This document shows, in pieces, positions 15,917 through 24,764 of a stretch of DNA of 40,559 bases. Position numbers and translations under genes: made by a program. Source of the stretch: Heteroscillospira sp050943935 (GTDB lineage: Bacteria > Bacillota > Clostridia > Oscillospirales > Oscillospiraceae); NCBI GenBank assembly GCA_050943935.1, contig JBMNQC010000015.1:1-40559 (forward strand). The letters run 5' to 3'. The notes under the pieces were generated by a model. That model did not search any database. It worked only from the letters and a program-made list of their open reading frames with translations, and was not told the DNA's origin. How positions within the stretch are numbered: position 1 is the first letter of the stretch; each line of letters opens with the position of its first letter.

Positions 15917-15985
15917 AGTGTGGACACATCCTTTCGTATTAGGTCAGTTTATATTAAAAAAGAGCCTAAATCAAGAGGAGGATGA

Positions 15986-16023
15986 AAAAAATCCCGGGAA
16001 AAAGCTTTTTCCCGGGATTTTTT
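15986..16023 (-). terminator. Terminator of the BMP lipoprotein gene
   Basis: A perfect 19-bp palindrome (15986–16004 with 16005–16023) with poly-A and poly-T ends, so it works in both directions. Confidence 0.9.
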
Positions 16024-16043
16024 ATTAAAGAGGTTCGGCGGGC

Positions 16044-17147
16044 TTATCCCTGATAATCCACAGTCACGACGGTGACGGCGGGGACCTCGTCGGTCTTGTC
16101 GGAAACGGTGATGTCACCGGAGACTATCTTGTCGAAGACTTCCTGATACTGCTCCACGGTGAAGGTGTCGAATCTCCAGCTCTCCTCGGCGGTGGGCAGA
16201 CCCACGCAGCCGACCTTGGCGCCCAGCACCTGCTGTACGCCGGCATAGTCCTCAGGCCATGCCATGCCGTTGTCGTAAAGGTCGGTGAGAGCCAGAACGG
16301 TAGAGGCCTGAAGCTCCTTCATGGCGGAGGTGATGATGAGATCAGCCTGGTTGGACTGGTCAACGTCAACGCCGATGACCTTGCCGCTGGCCTGCTCGGC
16401 TGCCTGAACGGCGCTCAGGTAGATGCCGCCGCCGCAGGCGAACACAACCTCGGTGCCCTCGGTGAACCAGCTGTCCATCTTGATCTTAACATCGTCGGAG
16501 GGGCCGAAGGTCTGGCCGTACCAGTACTTCACCTCAACGCCCTCAATGCCATCCTCGGCAGCTGCGGCGTCGGCGCCCTGAACAAAGCCGTAGCCGTAGC
16601 GGATAACGGCGGGAACGTCCATGCCGCCCAGGAAGCCCAGCTTGGTATAGCCGTCCTTAACGGCGGCGTAGCCTGCCAGATAACCGGCCTGCTCTTCCTG
16701 ATAGGTGATGAGAGAGACATTGGGGGAGACCTTGTCGCCCATGTCGGAGGCGGCGACGTCCAGACCCAGGAACATAACGTCAGGGTATTGGTCCTGAACC
16801 ATGGAGAGAGTTTCGGCAAACATGAAGCCGGGGCAGACAACAACATTTGCGCCCTTATCAACGGCGCTGCCTATGGCCTCAACGCGGGCCTCCGTAGAGT
16901 CCTCGGAGGGACGGAAGTAGTTATAAGTCCTGCCGTTGGCCTCGGCATATTCAACGACGCCCTTCCAGGTGCCCTCGTTAAAGGACTTGTCGTCGATATT
17001 GCCCACGTCGGTGACCAGGGCTATCTCATAGCTCTCGGGTGCCTGGCTCTCGGGAGCCTGACTTTCGGGGGTCTTATCACCGCCGCCGCAGGCGGCCAGA
17101 GAACAGAGCATAACCAGAGCAAGAACCAGTGCAAGTAGCTTTCTCAT
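16044..17147 (-). CDS. BMP-family ABC substrate-binding lipoprotein
   Basis: 367 residues. A signal peptide with lipobox LAAC (Cys20) is followed by an APESQ-repeat linker, then the PnrA/Med-like domain from EIALVTDVGNIDDKSFNEG. GFMFAETL and VIGVDVDQSNQ are also family features; members usually bind nucleosides. No permease or ATPase genes adjoin it, so it may serve a transporter encoded elsewhere. It has its own promoter and terminator. The linker resembles that of the TctC protein at 31160. Confidence 0.9.
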   Translation of the reverse strand: MRKLLALVLALVMLCSLAACGGGDKTPESQAPESQAPESYEIALVTDVGNIDDKSFNEGTWKGVVEYAEANGRTYNYFRPSEDSTEARVEAIGSAVDKGANVVVCPGFMFAETLSMVQDQYPDVMFLGLDVAASDMGDKVSPNVSLITYQEEQAGYLAGYAAVKDGYTKLGFLGGMDVPAVIRYGYGFVQGADAAAAEDGIEGVEVKYWYGQTFGPSDDVKIKMDSWFTEGTEVVFACGGGIYLSAVQAAEQASGKVIGVDVDQSNQADLIITSAMKELQASTVLALTDLYDNGMAWPEDYAGVQQVLGAKVGCVGLPTAEESWRFDTFTVEQYQEVFDKIVSGDITVSDKTDEVPAVTVVTVDYQG

Positions 17148-17198
17148 TGCGAATTCCTCCAGATATTTATTTTTTTCGGCCTGTGGCCGTATATGCGG

Positions 17199-17227
17199 AT
17201 TATATCACGGACAATTTCCCCATGCAA
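17199..17227 (-). promoter_or_regulatory. Promoter of the BMP lipoprotein gene
   Basis: Minus strand: TTGCAT (17227–17222), a 17-bp spacer and TATAAT (17204–17199), about 50 bases upstream of the ATG. Confidence 0.75.
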
Positions 17228-17298
17228 GATGCTGCGGAGGAAAATTCCGGTGTGTTAATACTTTTTTAACAGTTTGGGCAAAAAAATCCGGCCGCTGA

Positions 17299-17327
17299 TT
17301 GCCATATCCTACAGAATATGCTAGAAT
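17299..17327 (+). promoter_or_regulatory. Promoter of udk–tdk
   Basis: TTGCCA at 17299–17304, a 17-bp spacer and TAGAAT at 17322–17327; the udk start is 35 bases downstream. Confidence 0.75.
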
Positions 17328-17361
17328 ATACGCAAAACAGTCAGGCACGGAGGGATGAGAT

Positions 17362-17988
17362 ATGGCTGATATTTTGGTGATAGGCATAGCCGGAGGCACC
17401 GGCAGCGGCAAGACCACCATAACCCGCAGGATACGCCAGCATTTTGGCGACGATGTGAGCGTTATCTATCATGATAACTACTATAAGGCTCACGATGATC
17501 TGAGCTATGAGCAGCGCACCAAGCTCAATTACGACCATCCCGACGCATTTGATACGGAGCTTATGATAGAGCACCTCCGGCGGCTGCGCCGGGGCGAGAG
17601 CGTGCAGTGCCCGGTCTATGATTTCTCCGCCCACAACCGCTCGGGAGAGACGGTTACTATATGTCCATCAAGGGTCATCATTGTCGAGGGCATACTCATT
17701 TTCCAGAGCCGTGAGCTGTGCCGGGAGATGGACATAAGGATTTTTGTAGATACCGACGCCGATGTGCGCATACTGCGCCGTATAGTCCGGGATGTGCGGG
17801 ACAGGGGCCGCAGCATAGAGAGCGTGGTCAACCAGTACCTGACCACCGTGAAGCCCATGCACGAGCGCTTTGTGGAACCCAGCCGCCGCAACGCGGATGT
17901 GATAATTCCCGAGGGCGGACACAACAAGGTGGCGCTGGACATGGTCATGGAGCGCATACGCAGCCATCTGGAGAGAGGCGAGAGCTGA
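17362..17988 (+). CDS. udk: Uridine kinase
   Basis: 208-residue pyrimidine-salvage kinase. P-loop GGTGSGKTT at residues ~12–20, then HDNYYKAH, LNYDHPDAFDTELM, VEGILIF (Walker B-like), and VDTDADVRILRRIVRDV. It phosphorylates uridine and cytidine to UMP and CMP. Two bases separate its stop from the tdk ATG, so the two salvage kinases form one operon. Length is normal. Confidence 0.95.
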   Translation: MADILVIGIAGGTGSGKTTITRRIRQHFGDDVSVIYHDNYYKAHDDLSYEQRTKLNYDHPDAFDTELMIEHLRRLRRGESVQCPVYDFSAHNRSGETVTICPSRVIIVEGILIFQSRELCREMDIRIFVDTDADVRILRRIVRDVRDRGRSIESVVNQYLTTVKPMHERFVEPSRRNADVIIPEGGHNKVALDMVMERIRSHLERGES

Positions 17989-17990
17989 AA

Positions 17991-18566
17991 ATGGCGAAGC
18001 TGTATTTCAAATACGGAGCTATGGGCTCCTCCAAATCCGCCCAGGCTCTCATTACCCAGTTCAACTATGAGGAGCTGGGTATGAGCGTCTGGCTCATAAA
18101 GCCCTCTGTGGACGACAGGGACGGCAAGGATATAATCCGCTCCCGCATAGGGCTGGAGCGCAGGGCGCAGGTGATAACTCCCACGGACAGCATACTGGAG
18201 CGCTATGGGGCCACCGGCGGCACGGACGTGATAATTTCCGACGAGAGCCAGTTTTTCACCCCGGAGCAGATAGACGAGCTGCGGCAGATAGTGGACGAGC
18301 GGGACGTGCCTGTGCTCTGCTTCGGCCTGCGCACGGATTTCCGCACCCGGTTTTTCCCCGGCTCCATGCGGCTCATGGAGCTGGCCGACTCCATCACCGA
18401 GATAAAGACCGTCTGCGCCTGCGGAGCCAAGGCCACGGTGAACGCCCGGATAGACCAAAACGGCAGAGTCGTGACTCAGGGCGACCAGGTGTTCCTCGGC
18501 GGAAACGACAGCTACACGGCCATGTGCCACCGCTGCTGGAAAAGGGCGACAGGGGAAGGAAAATAG
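17991..18566 (+). CDS. tdk: Thymidine kinase (type II)
   Basis: 191 residues. DESQFF (Walker B region) is near residue 83 and the lasso/zinc ribbon has CACG with CHRC near the C-terminus; AKLYFKYGAMGSSKSAQAL is the P-loop. That loop reads GAMGSSKS, with serine where most P-loops have glycine before the lysine; other features are normal, so I take it as a family variant and not a dead enzyme. It phosphorylates thymidine. Its stop lies 2 bases before the RAYT start. Confidence 0.92.
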   Translation: MAKLYFKYGAMGSSKSAQALITQFNYEELGMSVWLIKPSVDDRDGKDIIRSRIGLERRAQVITPTDSILERYGATGGTDVIISDESQFFTPEQIDELRQIVDERDVPVLCFGLRTDFRTRFFPGSMRLMELADSITEIKTVCACGAKATVNARIDQNGRVVTQGDQVFLGGNDSYTAMCHRCWKRATGEGK

Positions 18567-18568
18567 CC

Positions 18569-19054
18569 GTGAAACGGAGAAAAGCAAATCGGTTGGAGGG
18601 CTTTGATTACAGTACGCCCGGAGCCTATTTCATCACCATTTGCGTAAAAGCGCATGAGAACCTGTTTTGGAATGTAGGGGCGCGCATTGCGCGCCTTGGG
18701 GACGAGCTTCCGTTGTCGGAGCTGGGTATTATAGCGGACAAGGCTATAAGTGAAATTCCTATGCGCTATCCGGAAGTGAAGTTAGACAAATACGTGGTTA
18801 TGCCAAATCACATACATTTGCTTCTGTGTCTGAGCGAAGGTGGGCGCGCAATGCGCGCCCCTACAATTTCAACGGTAGTCAATCAGCTTAAGGGAACGGT
18901 TACAAAGCGGGCGGAAAGAATGATTTGGCAGAAATCTTTCCACGACCATATCGTTCGGGGGGAGAAGGATTATTTGGAAATTTGGGAGTACATAGAGTCC
19001 AATCCATGGAAATGGACGGAGGATTGTTTCTATAACAAAAAAGCAGAGGCGTGA
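18569..19054 (+). CDS. REP-associated tyrosine transposase (RAYT)
   Basis: 161 residues of the Y1/HUH single-strand transposase superfamily. GAYFITICVKAHENLFW is at the N-terminus, the metal-binding HUH motif is MPNHIHLLL and the catalytic Tyr is in IWEYIESNPWKW. GTG 18569 follows tdk by 2 bp. Two inverted copies of the 23-bp REP lie inside the frame and encode NVGARIARLG and GGRAMRAPT. The gene looks intact. RAYTs are thought to spread REP palindromes; solo copies of this REP occur at 5467, 5903 and 14574. Confidence 0.88.
   Translation: MKRRKANRLEGFDYSTPGAYFITICVKAHENLFWNVGARIARLGDELPLSELGIIADKAISEIPMRYPEVKLDKYVVMPNHIHLLLCLSEGGRAMRAPTISTVVNQLKGTVTKRAERMIWQKSFHDHIVRGEKDYLEIWEYIESNPWKWTEDCFYNKKAEA
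18673..18695 (+). repeat. REP inside the RAYT gene, copy 1
   Basis: 23 bp beginning TGTAGGGGCGCGCATT. Identical to 14574–14596. In frame with the transposase. Confidence 0.85.
18843..18865 (-). repeat. REP inside the RAYT gene, copy 2 (inverted)
   Basis: Exact reverse complement of 18673–18695. The mRNA could fold these two segments into a perfect 23-bp helix across about 150 nt. Confidence 0.85.
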
Positions 19055-19067
19055 GCCTCTGCTTTTT
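19043..19067. terminator. Bidirectional terminator overlapping the RAYT stop
   Basis: GCAGAGGC (19043–19050) pairs with GCCTCTGC (19055–19062); the 4-nt loop contains the RAYT stop codon. T runs on both strands serve udk–tdk–RAYT and the convergent DUF5693 gene. Confidence 0.85.
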
Positions 19068-20585
19068 CTATTCCTTTTTCCGTCTTGGTGCGAACAGCAA
19101 AATCAGCGCGCAGCCCAGAAGGAAGCCTATGGCAAGACCCAGGGCGCTGCGTGTGAGAGCCAGCCACAGGGGGGAGCGGGAGTGGCAGAAGGTATTCACC
19201 ACCGAGGCGCTTCCCACGGCGGAGAGTACGGCAAAGGGCAGGGCAAAGCGGCGCGAGCCGCGGGTATACAGCACCGCGGCCATGGCAAGAGCCGGCCATG
19301 CCGCCAGAAATTCCTTGGTGCGGGGGCGGACTATCAGAGCGTTTTCCAGAGCGTTGCGGAAGCGCTGCTCATATACGCCCGCTGAGAGCATACCGTCTCC
19401 GGTGCGGGCAATGTACAGGGCGCCCAGCGCGGCGAGAGCGGCCAGCGCGCAAAGGGCAAGGCGGCTGTCCAGATATTCACCGGCCGTCTCGCGGAGGGAG
19501 CTGCCCCGGTAAAAGCGGCGCAGACAGTATATGGCGGCAAAGACCAGGGGCAGCAGCTGACTCAGCTTCACGCCGCGGAAATTCCGCACGGCCAGCATAT
19601 AGGCTCTGTCGGACTGGAGGGCGCCAACAACGCTTCCGCCCAGCAGCGCCGCGGCAAACACCGCCAGCAGTATGGACAGAAAGCCCAGACACAGCCTTCC
19701 CCGCCCCACGGGGCGCAGACGCACCAGCAGCTCCGCCATGAGCGCCGAGGCGAGACAGGGATATACAAGCGCGGCGCACAGAGGCATAAGCCATGGCAGG
19801 CGGAAATGTATGAGACAGCCTGCGGCGGCGCAGACGAGAGTGAGGATATCCAGACGCTTTCTCAGAGGAGAGATGAGCAGAGTCAGCAGCAGGCAGCCCG
19901 CGGCGGCAAGCCCCGCGATAACGCCGCAGAGCAGGATGGGATTGGGACTGTATGGGGGGAGAACGGAAAACTGCCCCAGATGAAGCCCCTGGCCCTGTAT
20001 GCGGACTCCAAGGTCCTGTATCACCGTGCAGTAGGCGGCTATGTCGCTGACTGTTTCGCCGTTGTCGGCCCGGGTGAAGGGGGTGAGCCAGATGACGCGG
20101 ATATTCCGGTCGGTGATGGTGCGGTATATGAGGTTCGTTATTTCCTCCGGACCTTCATAGCCCAGAGAGGCGTAGCGGGCGGCGTACTCCGGGCGGAGAC
20201 GAAACACCCGTACTGCCTCGGCCCCGTCGGCATAGGCGAAGCCCTCAATTTCGTCGTGACTGTACTGGCGGTCGTCCTCGCACATACCCACCACGGCGTC
20301 CTCTCCGTGATAACTGTCGCCAATATAGAGATTCAGCTCCCCGCAGACCTCGCCGGGGGTGAAAACAGCGGTGAGGCCGTTTTGCAGAAGCCGGTCCGCA
20401 TATTCATCAGCGTCCATACCGCTGTCCGCGGCCAGGGCAGCCACATCCTCCCGGGACATTATGAGGGATACTCCGGTGTGCCCGGCCTCCAGTCCGGCCC
20501 GGACAGAGCAGAGAATGAGAGTACATATGAGGCCCAGCACAAGGGCCAGCGCCGTAAGGCGGTTGCTTTTCAGCCAGCTTTTCAT
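19068..20585 (-). CDS. DUF5693 family membrane protein
   Basis: 505 residues from ATG 20585, preceded by AAGGAA; the frame is open for 25 further codons without a ribosome site. One N-terminal helix (LTALALVLGLICTLIL) is followed by a ~220-residue extracytoplasmic region (SLIMSREDVAALA, VRVFRLRPEYAAR, IRVIWLTPFT), then eight or nine membrane helices. This pattern fits DUF5693, found in Bacillota and often near S-layer or wall-polymer genes. Function unknown. It is a single gene here. Confidence 0.75.
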   Translation of the reverse strand: MKSWLKSNRLTALALVLGLICTLILCSVRAGLEAGHTGVSLIMSREDVAALAADSGMDADEYADRLLQNGLTAVFTPGEVCGELNLYIGDSYHGEDAVVGMCEDDRQYSHDEIEGFAYADGAEAVRVFRLRPEYAARYASLGYEGPEEITNLIYRTITDRNIRVIWLTPFTRADNGETVSDIAAYCTVIQDLGVRIQGQGLHLGQFSVLPPYSPNPILLCGVIAGLAAAGCLLLTLLISPLRKRLDILTLVCAAAGCLIHFRLPWLMPLCAALVYPCLASALMAELLVRLRPVGRGRLCLGFLSILLAVFAAALLGGSVVGALQSDRAYMLAVRNFRGVKLSQLLPLVFAAIYCLRRFYRGSSLRETAGEYLDSRLALCALAALAALGALYIARTGDGMLSAGVYEQRFRNALENALIVRPRTKEFLAAWPALAMAAVLYTRGSRRFALPFAVLSAVGSASVVNTFCHSRSPLWLALTRSALGLAIGFLLGCALILLFAPRRKKE

Positions 20586-20643
20586 AGATGCGTTCCTTCC
20601 AGATAAGGGTAAAACAAGAATACCACTTTTGCCGTAAATAAAC

Positions 20644-20676
20644 AAGTCCCGGACTTTCATGTAAAAGTCCGGGACC
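20644..20676 (-). terminator. Terminator of the pot operon
   Basis: A stem of about 14 bp pairs 20644–20657 with 20663–20676 and ends in TTGTTTATTT on the minus strand. Confidence 0.85.
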
Positions 20677-20682
20677 TGAAAT

Positions 20683-21873
20683 TTATTTGGCTTTGCCTCG
20701 GTTGGCGCGGCGCTTTTTCTTTTTGTTCTTCTGGATTACCATGATTGCAACGATGAGGATCAGCACGGCAGCCACGCCGGCTATGAGCATGGTGCTGCTG
20801 CCGCTCTCGGCGGAGCCGGTTTTTACATCCAGCCACAGGGAATCCATGAGCTGGCTGGTCTCGCTGGAGAGGTTCAGGAAGCTTTCGCTTCTCTCCAGAG
20901 TGGCCTCGTCGGGATAGGCTATATCGCTTTCGGCCATGAACTCATCCATATACTGCTTTGCCTCGCTGATGGGGGTGGAGTAGCCCAGATAGTCCAGGTT
21001 CTGGCCGCTGACCTCGGGGTCGCAGAGGAAGTTTATATAGGCCTCGGCGGCGTCCTTGTTCTGGCAGCCCTTGGGGATGCAGATGGCGTCAATGAAGATA
21101 TTGAAGCCCTCCTCGGGGAAGAAAAAGCCCAGGTTCTCGTTCTCGTCCAGCATCCACAGATAATCTCCGGCGTAGTAGGGGGCGATGTAGGCCTCGCCGC
21201 GAATCATCTTGTCGAAAATCTGGTCCATGACATACTGCTGAACCAGAGGCTTCTGCTCCTTCAGCTTTTCGGCCACGGCCTTCAGCTCGCCCTCGTCGCC
21301 GGTGTTCAGGCTGTAGCCCAGCAGGCTCTCGCCTATGGCGAAGGCGTCCCGGGGGTTGTCGAACATGAGGATCTTGCCGGAGTATTTCTCGTTCCAGAGC
21401 AGATCCCAGGAGCCGGTGTCGGCCTCATCCACATACTCCTTGTTGTAGATAACGCCGACAGTACCCCAGGTGTAGGGCACGGAGAACTTGTTGTCCGGGT
21501 CGTAGGCGGTGTTCTTGTAGGCCTCGTCCACATACTGATAGTTGGGGATATTGTCGAAGTTCAGCTCCTCCAGCATATCCTCCTCTATGAGGCGGGCCAC
21601 CATGTAGTCGGAGGGGATGATGACATCATAGGTGCTGCCGCCGGTCTTGAGCTTGGTGTAGAGGCTCTCGTTTGTGTCGTAGGTCATGTAGTTGACCTTT
21701 ATGCCGGTTTTCTCGGTGAAAGCGGCGTTTACGTCCAGATAACCGTCGGTGCCGTCGGAAATATACTGGCCCCAGTTGTATACGTTTATGGTGACGTCCT
21801 CGGCGGCCGCGGAAACGGGGAAGGCGCTGAGGGCGATGACGAGTACAAGTGCAAGTGCTGCGATTTTTTTCAA
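20683..21873 (-). CDS. potD: Spermidine/putrescine-binding protein with C-terminal membrane anchor
   Basis: 396 residues from TTG 21873 (GGAGATAG upstream). A Sec signal peptide ends near SAAAED and has no lipobox cysteine. The mature part is PotD-like (VYNWGQYISDG, YDVIIPSDYMVARL, PYTWGTVGVIYNK, AYIAPYYAGDYLWML, CIPKGCQNKDAAEAYINFL). The C-terminus has an unusual membrane helix (SSTMLIAGVAAVLILIVAIM) followed by a very basic tail. It is thus tethered by a C-terminal anchor instead of a lipid. Last gene of potABCD. Confidence 0.92.
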   Translation of the reverse strand: MKKIAALALVLVIALSAFPVSAAAEDVTINVYNWGQYISDGTDGYLDVNAAFTEKTGIKVNYMTYDTNESLYTKLKTGGSTYDVIIPSDYMVARLIEEDMLEELNFDNIPNYQYVDEAYKNTAYDPDNKFSVPYTWGTVGVIYNKEYVDEADTGSWDLLWNEKYSGKILMFDNPRDAFAIGESLLGYSLNTGDEGELKAVAEKLKEQKPLVQQYVMDQIFDKMIRGEAYIAPYYAGDYLWMLDENENLGFFFPEEGFNIFIDAICIPKGCQNKDAAEAYINFLCDPEVSGQNLDYLGYSTPISEAKQYMDEFMAESDIAYPDEATLERSESFLNLSSETSQLMDSLWLDVKTGSAESGSSTMLIAGVAAVLILIVAIMVIQKNKKKKRRANRGKAK

Positions 21874-21903
21874 TGATCTATCTCCTTTTATTTTTATGAT
21901 TTG

Positions 21904-22725
21904 TTACTTTTGGCGCAGGGCGCGCTTCTGGGCGCCGGTGCGCTTTTCATCCCTGGCCTGCAGGATGTTCATTACGCTCATTACCAGCAGTATGGAGAAG
22001 AACAGCAGGGTGAAAAGAGCGTAGAGCTTGGGGTGCAGGGGCTTTTTCACATAGTTGTATATCTCCACGGGCAGGGATATGAAGCGGGGGCCGTAGACAA
22101 AATAGCTTATCACAAAATCGTCCAGACTCATGGTGAAGGCCATGAGGGCGCCGGAGATTATTCCGGGCAGTATCTCGTAGATGACCACCTTGAAGAAGGC
22201 CTGCACGGGGGTGCAGCCCAGGTCAAGGGCGGCCTCGGCCAGGTGTGGGTCCATCTGGCTCAGCTTGGGCATCACGGAGAGTATTACATAGGGGAGGTTG
22301 AAGGTCACGTGGGCTATGAGCAGGGTGGTGAAGCCCAGAACGTCCTTGGTCTTGAGCACGGTGCCCACAAAGGCGAAGAGCAGGGCCATGGACACACCGG
22401 TGACTATCTCGGGGTTGGTCATGGGTATGTTGGTGAGGGTCATTACCATGGAGCGGCTGCGGCGGCCCATATTGTGTACCCCTATTGCCGCCATGGTGCC
22501 AAGCACCGTGGCAATGAGAGAGGAGATGAGCGCCAGCAGCAGGGAGTTGCCCAGCAGGGGCAGCAGCACGCCGTCCCGGAAAAGAGCCGTGTAGTTGGAG
22601 AGGGTAAAGCCCTGAAAAACGGCTATATCCTTGCCGGCGTTGAAGGATGCCACCAGCAGGACTATCATGGGCACATACAGGAACAGCAGCACCAGAAAGG
22701 TGAACACACGGTTGAAATGCTTCAT
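21904..22725 (-). CDS. potC: Spermidine/putrescine ABC permease PotC
   Basis: 273 residues, six membrane helices. The EAA loop EAALDLGCTPVQAFFKVVI is near residue 175, where the ATPase docks. The start overlaps the potB stop by 4 bp (ATGA), and potD follows after 30 bp. Typical PotC length. Confidence 0.93.
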   Translation of the reverse strand: MKHFNRVFTFLVLLFLYVPMIVLLVASFNAGKDIAVFQGFTLSNYTALFRDGVLLPLLGNSLLLALISSLIATVLGTMAAIGVHNMGRRSRSMVMTLTNIPMTNPEIVTGVSMALLFAFVGTVLKTKDVLGFTTLLIAHVTFNLPYVILSVMPKLSQMDPHLAEAALDLGCTPVQAFFKVVIYEILPGIISGALMAFTMSLDDFVISYFVYGPRFISLPVEIYNYVKKPLHPKLYALFTLLFFSILLVMSVMNILQARDEKRTGAQKRALRQK

Positions 22726-23534
22726 ACGGTGGCCACCTCCTCATCATCGTCGGTGAAGTGGTTCATGACCGCAATGCAGGCGAACACTATCACCATCAGC
22801 GCCAGAGACATGGCGGCGCCCAGATTGGGGTTATAGGCCGTCTTGAACTGGCTCTCTATAACGTCGCCTATGAGGGTGGTGCCGCTGGAGCCAAGCTTCT
22901 GGGAGATGTAGAAGGTGCTTATGGCGGGCACGAACACCATGGTGAAGCCCGAGATGATGCCCGGAACGGACAGGGGGAATATCACGTTCTGAAAAACCTT
23001 CACGGGGCTGCAGCCCAGATCCTGAGCGGCCTCCACCAGACTGCGGTCTATCTTCATTATGACCGTGTAGAGGGGCATTATCATGTAGGGCAGATAGTTG
23101 TAGACCATGCCCAGTATTACCGCCCCGTCGTTGCGTATAAGGGGCAGGGGCTGAAGCCCCAGAGCGCGAACAAAGGAGTTTATTATGCCGGTATCCTCCA
23201 GCATGGCGACCCAGGCCATGGTGCGCAGCAGGAAGCTCATGCACATGGGCAGCATTATGAGCATATACAGGAAGCGCTGCTGGATGGGAGTGCGTCCCGC
23301 GATGTAGTATGCCACGGGATAGCCCACTACAAGGCAGATGAGGGACGACACCAGCGCCAGCCACAGGCTCTTGGCGAATATGGGCATGTACGCGCCGAGC
23401 TTCGCGAGGTTTGCCAGGGTGAAGGCGCCGGTTTGAAAATCGGTAAGGGCGAAGTAAATCACAACGCCCAGGGGAATGATGGAAAAAACTATCATCCACA
23501 GGATGTAGAGGGAGGCAAGGTGCTTAGTTTTCAT
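22722..23534 (-). CDS. potB: Spermidine/putrescine ABC permease PotB
   Basis: 270 residues, six membrane helices. The EAA loop EAAQDLGCSPVKVFQNVIF is near residue 166. It overlaps potA by 11 bp at its start and potC by 4 bp at its end. The order potA-B-C-D matches the classical polyamine importer. Confidence 0.93.
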   Translation of the reverse strand: MKTKHLASLYILWMIVFSIIPLGVVIYFALTDFQTGAFTLANLAKLGAYMPIFAKSLWLALVSSLICLVVGYPVAYYIAGRTPIQQRFLYMLIMLPMCMSFLLRTMAWVAMLEDTGIINSFVRALGLQPLPLIRNDGAVILGMVYNYLPYMIMPLYTVIMKIDRSLVEAAQDLGCSPVKVFQNVIFPLSVPGIISGFTMVFVPAISTFYISQKLGSSGTTLIGDVIESQFKTAYNPNLGAAMSLALMVIVFACIAVMNHFTDDDEEVATV

Positions 23535-24678
23535 TGCCGTCCTCCTCTGCGGTGCCGTCCTCCTCCTCGTCGAATTCGGGGTCGGCTATCTCGTCGTATT
23601 CCGCGCTGTAGGAGCTGTAGTCGCCGAACATGCCGGAATACTCGCTCTTCTTCATTATATGGATGTCCTCGGGATTCAGGCGTATGCCTATGACGGAGCC
23701 CACGGGGTTGAAGTCCGTGGTCTGGATGAGCCACTTGAAGCCCTTGAAATCCACTATGGTGTCGTAGTGCACGCCCTTGAAGGTTATGCTGGTGACGGTG
23801 CCGCACAGGTGACCGGAGTCTGGGGCCACAATATCGATATCCTCGGGGCGTATGACCACGTCCACGCTCTCGTCCTTGTCAAAGCCCTTGTCCACGCAGA
23901 CGAACTTCCGGCCGAAGAACTCCACCAGACAGTCGGCGCGCATGATGCCGTCGAGAATGTTGGACTCGCCTATGAAGTCGGCCACGAAGGCGTTTTTCGG
24001 CTCGTTGTAAATATCCTCGGGAGTGCCTATCTGCTGTATCTTGCCCCTGTCCATGACCACTATGGTGTCGGACATGCTGAGGGCCTCCTCCTGGTCGTGG
24101 GTCACATATATAAAAGTGATGCCCATCGCCTGCTGAATGCGCTTAAGCTCGTTCTGCATATCCTTGCGCAGCCGGAGGTCGAGAGCGCCAAGGGGTTCGT
24201 CCAGGAGCAGCACCTTGGGGCGGTTCACCAGAGCGCGGGCTATGGCTACGCGCTGCTGCTGGCCGCCGGAGAGGTTGGTTATCTTCCTGTCCTCAAAGCC
24301 CTTCAGGGAAACTATCTCGAGCATCTCGGTAACGCGCTCATCGATCTCATCCTCGGACAGCTTGGCTATGCGCAGACCGAAGGCAATGTTGTCGTAGACA
24401 TCCAGATGGGGAAACAGGGCGTATTTCTGAAACACCGTGTTTACCTTGCGTTTGTGAGGCGGGACATCGTTTATCTTCTCACCGTCAAACATCACGTCGC
24501 CGCCGGTAGGCGTGAGAAAACCGCCTATTATGCGCAGCGTGGTGGTTTTGCCGCAGCCGGAGGGCCCCAGCAGAGTGAGAAATTCCTTGTCGTGAATGTG
24601 AAGATTGATCGTATCTAAAACGATCTCATTGTCAAACGCCATCTGACAGTCTACGAGGCGAATGAGCTCTTTTTCCAT
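23524..24678 (-). CDS. potA: Spermidine/putrescine ABC ATPase PotA
   Basis: 384 residues. ATPase domain: Walker A GPSGCGKTT near 38, Q-loop in TVFQKYALFPHL, signature LSGGQQQRVAIARAL near 135, Walker B VLLLDEPLGALD, and the H-loop in YVTHDQEEAL. A C-terminal TOBE-type domain (from ~240) follows, then an acidic tail. GGGGGAGGA precedes the ATG. First gene of the operon, preceded by a promoter and a 5' hairpin. Confidence 0.95.
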   Translation of the reverse strand: MEKELIRLVDCQMAFDNEIVLDTINLHIHDKEFLTLLGPSGCGKTTTLRIIGGFLTPTGGDVMFDGEKINDVPPHKRKVNTVFQKYALFPHLDVYDNIAFGLRIAKLSEDEIDERVTEMLEIVSLKGFEDRKITNLSGGQQQRVAIARALVNRPKVLLLDEPLGALDLRLRKDMQNELKRIQQAMGITFIYVTHDQEEALSMSDTIVVMDRGKIQQIGTPEDIYNEPKNAFVADFIGESNILDGIMRADCLVEFFGRKFVCVDKGFDKDESVDVVIRPEDIDIVAPDSGHLCGTVTSITFKGVHYDTIVDFKGFKWLIQTTDFNPVGSVIGIRLNPEDIHIMKKSEYSGMFGDYSSYSAEYDEIADPEFDEEEDGTAEEDGNEN

Positions 24679-24716
24679 TTATCCTCCCCCATTTCTTAGT
24701 TTTTGGATATAACAAG

Positions 24717-24760
24717 TTGCCCGCTTCCCCCGGGCATCTTTCCTCAGGAAAAGCAGGCAA
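24717..24760 (-). ncRNA. 5'-terminal leader hairpin of the pot mRNA
   Basis: On the minus strand 24760–24743 pairs with 24734–24717 (about 18 bp, short loop). Almost every non-Watson–Crick position is a G·U pair in the minus-strand RNA but a mismatch in the plus-strand RNA, which indicates a structure selected in the pot transcript. The predicted start (about 24758) places it at the 5' end. No T run follows, so it is not a terminator. It may stabilise the mRNA or respond to polyamines (inference). Confidence 0.65.
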
Positions 24761-24764
24761 GCTA

